Source: Helicobacteraceae bacterium
GTDB lineage: Bacteria; Campylobacterota; Campylobacteria; Campylobacterales; SZUA-545
DNA: 16,759 nucleotides
Assembly: GCA_031282285.1 (NCBI GenBank)
Contig: JAITEA010000219.1
Span: 1 to 16,759 of the forward strand
Reading direction: 5' to 3'
This document shows, one piece after another, positions 13,935 through 16,759 of the stretch. The notes below the pieces were generated by a model. That model was given only the letters and a program-made list of their open reading frames with translations. It ran no database searches and was not told where the DNA came from. The position numbers and the translations under genes were made by a program. Positions within the stretch are counted from its first letter, which is position 1. Each line of letters opens with the position of its first letter.

Positions 13935-16759
13935 TTGCATAAACCGCTTCCGCAGGCGGCTAATGCCGCCGCTTCGCTGTTTAGCTTTCTGAAAAACCGC
14001 GAGAGTTTTGGCGGCGCTATCGTTGCGGACGACAAGAGCGCGATCTGGTGCGCTCAGGCGCTGAAACTGCTCGAGCGGGAGGTTTTTGTCCTGCCCGATC
14101 TGCGGGCAAACTTCGGCGAGGATCTGCGCAGTTATCAAGGCGAGCTGATCGCGCTTAGCGACGCGCTTGGCGATTTTTACGCAAGCAAGCGCAAAGATAA
14201 GTTTCTGATCGCGCCGATCGCTACTATTATTAAACCGCTGCCCGCTCCAACCCTCTTTGAAACGATAACGATTAATTTTGGCGACGAGATCGGCATAGAC
14301 GCGCTCAAAAAACGCCTGATCGACTGGGGTTATGATATCGTCGATACGATCGAGCAAAAAGGCGAGGCGAGTTTTCGCGGCGAGGTGATCGATATTTTCG
14401 CCGTCGGTTGCGAAGAGGCGGTTCGGATTTTGCTAAACGAAACGCAGATCGAAAGTATCCGCCATATCGATATAGTTACGCAAAAGAGCGATAAAACCGA
14501 GATTGAAAGTCTAGCGATCCGCCCCGCGCTGTTCGCGCTGGACAACGACAAAGCGGCGGAACTTGGCGCGTTGATCGCCGCCGACGAATCTGACGCGTTT
14601 ATCAAAGACGCGGCGAGCCTTGGATTGTGGAAACTGCCCGATCTGGGCTTAAGCGTTTATCTGACCGATATAGTTAGCTGCTGTTTGGTAGGCGATCTAA
14701 GCGAAGCGTTAGACGAAAGCTACGCGACAAACTCCGATCGTTACGCGCCAAAAGAAAACATAGCAAATCTGCCGTCCGTCCCCGAAATAGGCGCTTATAA
14801 GGCGCTGCAAATCGACGATCCCAAAACCTTAATAGAGTTTCACAAAAACAGACGGCTTACGATCGTTTACGCCTACGAAACGCAGTTAAAAGCGTATGGG
14901 ATCGACGCGAAAAACGCGAGGGCGCTTCACAGCGATTCGGCGCTTAGTTTGATAGGCGCCGACGAGCTGATCGTAAGCCTCAATAAACCCTCTTGGCAAA
15001 AGCGCCGCCGCAGAAATCCCACGCTGTTTTTGGACTCGCTGAGCATCGGCGATCTGATCGTGCACGAAAACTACGGGATCGGGCGTTTCGCGGGGCTGGA
15101 ACAGATCAATCTATTAGGCGGCATACGCGACTTCGCCGCTATCGAATACGCAAACGACGAGCGGCTATTGCTGCCCGTCGAAAACCTGCATCTAATCGAC
15201 CGCTTCGTAGCCGCAAGCGGCGTCGCGCCTACGCTCGACCGGCTTGGCAAAGGGAGTTTCGCGCGCGTAAAAGAGGGCGCGAGGGCGAGACTTTACGAGA
15301 TCGCCGGAGAGATTATCAGGCGCGCCGCGACAAGAGAAAGCGCCAGCGCGCCGGTTATCGAGATCGACGAAGCGGCGATCGCGCGTTTTCAAAACGACGC
15401 GGGCTTTGAATACACGGCGGATCAGGCGCGATCGATCGAGGAGATATTTGGCGATCTAAGAAGCGGCAAACCGATGGACAGGCTGCTTAGCGGCGATGTG
15501 GGATTTGGCAAAACCGAAGCGGCGATGAACGCGATCTTGGCGGTCTATCAGGCGGGTTTTCAGGCGGCGATGATCGTGCCGACCACGCTGCTTAGCCATC
15601 AGCATTTTGAGAGCCTCAAAAGCCGTTTCGCGCCGTTTAATATCGCTCCTCGCAGGCTCGATCGCTTCGCGGGCGCGAGCGAAAAAAAGGCGGTTCTGGC
15701 GGGGCTGAAAAGCGGCGCGATCGGCGTCGTCGTAGGTACGCACGCGCTGCTTTCAGCGGAGTTTAAGAATCTGGCGCTGATGGTGATCGACGAGGAGCAT
15801 AAGTTTGGCGTAAAGCAAAAAGAGTCGCTCAAAGACAAATCGGCGCATATTCATCTGCTCTCGATGTCCGCCACGCCTATTCCGCGCAGCCTCAATATGG
15901 CGCTTAGCCAGATCAAGCAGATGAGCGCTATTTTAACGCCGCCGCTCGATCGCGAAGATGTCCGCACGCTTGTGAAAAGCTACGACGAGAAGATCGTCAA
16001 AGAGGCGGTTTTGCGCGAGATTAAACGCGGCGGGCAGATCTTTTATATCTTTAACCGCATCGCGGGCATCGAGAGCAAAAAGCGCGCGCTGCTAGAAGCG
16101 CTGCCCAATCTGAAAATCTTGGTTTTGCACTCCAAAATCGAAGAGGAGATCGCCGAAAAGGAGCTTTTGCGCTTTGAAAAGGGCGAATATGATCTGCTAC
16201 TGTGTACGACGATTGTCGAATCGGGTTTGCATCTGCCAAACGCCAACACGATTATTATCGACGGCGCCGATCGCTTCGGCATAGCCGATCTGCATCAACT
16301 TCGCGGCAGGGTGGGCAGATCGCGCAGGCAGGGCTACTGCTACTTTATGATCGAGGACGAGGAGAACCTGACGATCGAGGCGAAAAAGCGGCTTCTGGCG
16401 CTGGAGAACAACTCCTATCTGGGCAGCGGATCGGCGCTGGCGTTTCACGATCTGGAGATTCGCGGCGGCGGCAATATACTAGGCGCCGATCAAAGCGGGC
16501 ATATCAAACAGATTGGCTACGGGCTGTATCTCAAAATGCTAGAAGAGGCGCTAAGCGATCTAAACGGCGTTCAAAAAACGGCGCAAAAGAGCGTGGAGAT
16601 CAGGCTGGCGATCAAAGCCTATATCAGCGCCGAGCTTGTGAGCGAGGAGCGTTTAAGGCTCGATCTGTACCGCCGCTTCGCGCAGGCGGGATCGATCGAG
16701 GCGATATACGAGCTTGGCGGCGAGATAGCCGATCGCTTCGGCGCGATCGATACGGTTAC
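13935..16759 (+). CDS. mfd: transcription-repair coupling factor Mfd, 3' end cut off by the window
   Basis: A cytosolic SF2 translocase that removes RNA polymerase stalled at DNA damage and recruits UvrA. The frame stays open from TTG 13935 to the window end (941 codons plus two bases), so only the C-terminal part is missing. It shows a degenerate UvrB-like N-terminus with Phe-Val-Leu-Pro-Asp-Leu-Arg-Ala-Asn-Phe-Gly-Glu-Asp-Leu-Arg-Ser-Tyr. The RNA polymerase-binding CarD-like domain begins near 370 (Gly-Asp-Leu-Ile-Val-His-Glu-Asn-Tyr-Gly-Ile-Gly-Arg-Phe). Walker A is Gly-Asp-Val-Gly-Phe-Gly-Lys-Thr at 520-527 and the DEEH box is at 619-622. Ser-Ala-Thr-Pro-Ile-Pro-Arg-Ser-Leu and Gln-Leu-Arg-Gly-Arg-Val-Gly-Arg-Ser follow. 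The start is uncertain. TTG at 13935 is preferred because the protein then aligns near the usual N-terminus and Ala-Ala-Gly-Ala-Gly-like AAGAG bases (13921-13925) precede it. No other in-frame ATG/GTG start seems better. Confidence 0.95.
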   Translation, partial: MHKPLPQAANAAASLFSFLKNRESFGGAIVADDKSAIWCAQALKLLEREVFVLPDLRANFGEDLRSYQGELIALSDALGDFYASKRKDKFLIAPIATIIKPLPAPTLFETITINFGDEIGIDALKKRLIDWGYDIVDTIEQKGEASFRGEVIDIFAVGCEEAVRILLNETQIESIRHIDIVTQKSDKTEIESLAIRPALFALDNDKAAELGALIAADESDAFIKDAASLGLWKLPDLGLSVYLTDIVSCCLVGDLSEALDESYATNSDRYAPKENIANLPSVPEIGAYKALQIDDPKTLIEFHKNRRLTIVYAYETQLKAYGIDAKNARALHSDSALSLIGADELIVSLNKPSWQKRRRRNPTLFLDSLSIGDLIVHENYGIGRFAGLEQINLLGGIRDFAAIEYANDERLLLPVENLHLIDRFVAASGVAPTLDRLGKGSFARVKEGARARLYEIAGEIIRRAATRESASAPVIEIDEAAIARFQNDAGFEYTADQARSIEEIFGDLRSGKPMDRLLSGDVGFGKTEAAMNAILAVYQAGFQAAMIVPTTLLSHQHFESLKSRFAPFNIAPRRLDRFAGASEKKAVLAGLKSGAIGVVVGTHALLSAEFKNLALMVIDEEHKFGVKQKESLKDKSAHIHLLSMSATPIPRSLNMALSQIKQMSAILTPPLDREDVRTLVKSYDEKIVKEAVLREIKRGGQIFYIFNRIAGIESKKRALLEALPNLKILVLHSKIEEEIAEKELLRFEKGEYDLLLCTTIVESGLHLPNANTIIIDGADRFGIADLHQLRGRVGRSRRQGYCYFMIEDEENLTIEAKKRLLALENNSYLGSGSALAFHDLEIRGGGNILGADQSGHIKQIGYGLYLKMLEEALSDLNGVQKTAQKSVEIRLAIKAYISAELVSEERLRLDLYRRFAQAGSIEAIYELGGEIADRFGAIDTV

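Noticed and set aside
14330..16448. Minus-strand open frames in the right end (14330-14605, 15456-15743, 15599-15838, 16197-16448) and the plus frame 14993-15409
   Set aside because: All lie within the continuous mfd frame, which carries every expected helicase motif. The open frames have no recognisable features.
1..16759. Insertion sequence, prophage, toxin-antitoxin or defence island
   Set aside because: No transposase, integrase, phage or nuclease-like product is present. The gene order is a conserved housekeeping run, without breaks in composition apart from bases 1-365.

Overview
The window is about 55-58% G+C (57% in one 60-base line counted by hand) and almost entirely protein-coding. 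The run yajC-secD-secF-small membrane protein-leuS-lptE-(GGDEF-like)-folC-M23 peptidase-bactofilin-mfd, with lnt divergent from yajC, is from memory the gene order of Campylobacterota (roughly Cj1085c-Cj1095 in Campylobacter jejuni and HP1541-HP1551 in Helicobacter pylori). The chemoreceptor also has a linker typical of that phylum. I therefore read this as chromosomal DNA of an unusually GC-rich campylobacterotal bacterium. I cannot name a genus. GATC and CGATCG are strikingly over-represented.

Layout. Bases 1-365 hold no credible gene. They contain two C-run/G-run repeats, which double as terminators for the gene to their right, and a tandem cluster of tiny perfect hairpins. Minus-strand genes follow: a chemoreceptor with a periplasmic CxxCH haem-c motif (366-2282), a YggT-family membrane protein (2339-2647), and apolipoprotein N-acyltransferase Lnt (2814 to about 4136). 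From 4072 every gene is on the plus strand, and ten genes run to the window end with almost no intergenic space. Most junctions overlap by 1-17 bases, one overlaps by 127 bases, and the last has a 6-base gap. The window cuts mfd off before its stop codon.

Function. Most of the long operon concerns building the cell envelope. YajC/SecD/SecF drive late steps of protein export. LptE is the outer-membrane lipoprotein of LPS assembly. The M23 peptidase and bactofilin match the Csd1/Csd2-CcmA cell-shape module of H. pylori. Lnt, read divergently, finishes lipoprotein acylation. LeuRS, FolC and Mfd are housekeeping passengers. Two members have no clear job: a 112-residue membrane protein after secF, and a GGDEF-fold protein whose catalytic signature is destroyed.

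No mobile element, CRISPR array, defence system, tRNA or rRNA was seen. The best leads are the haem-c chemoreceptor, the hairpin cluster, the degenerate GGDEF protein inside an envelope operon, the dual-coding peptidase/bactofilin overlap and the GATC bias.
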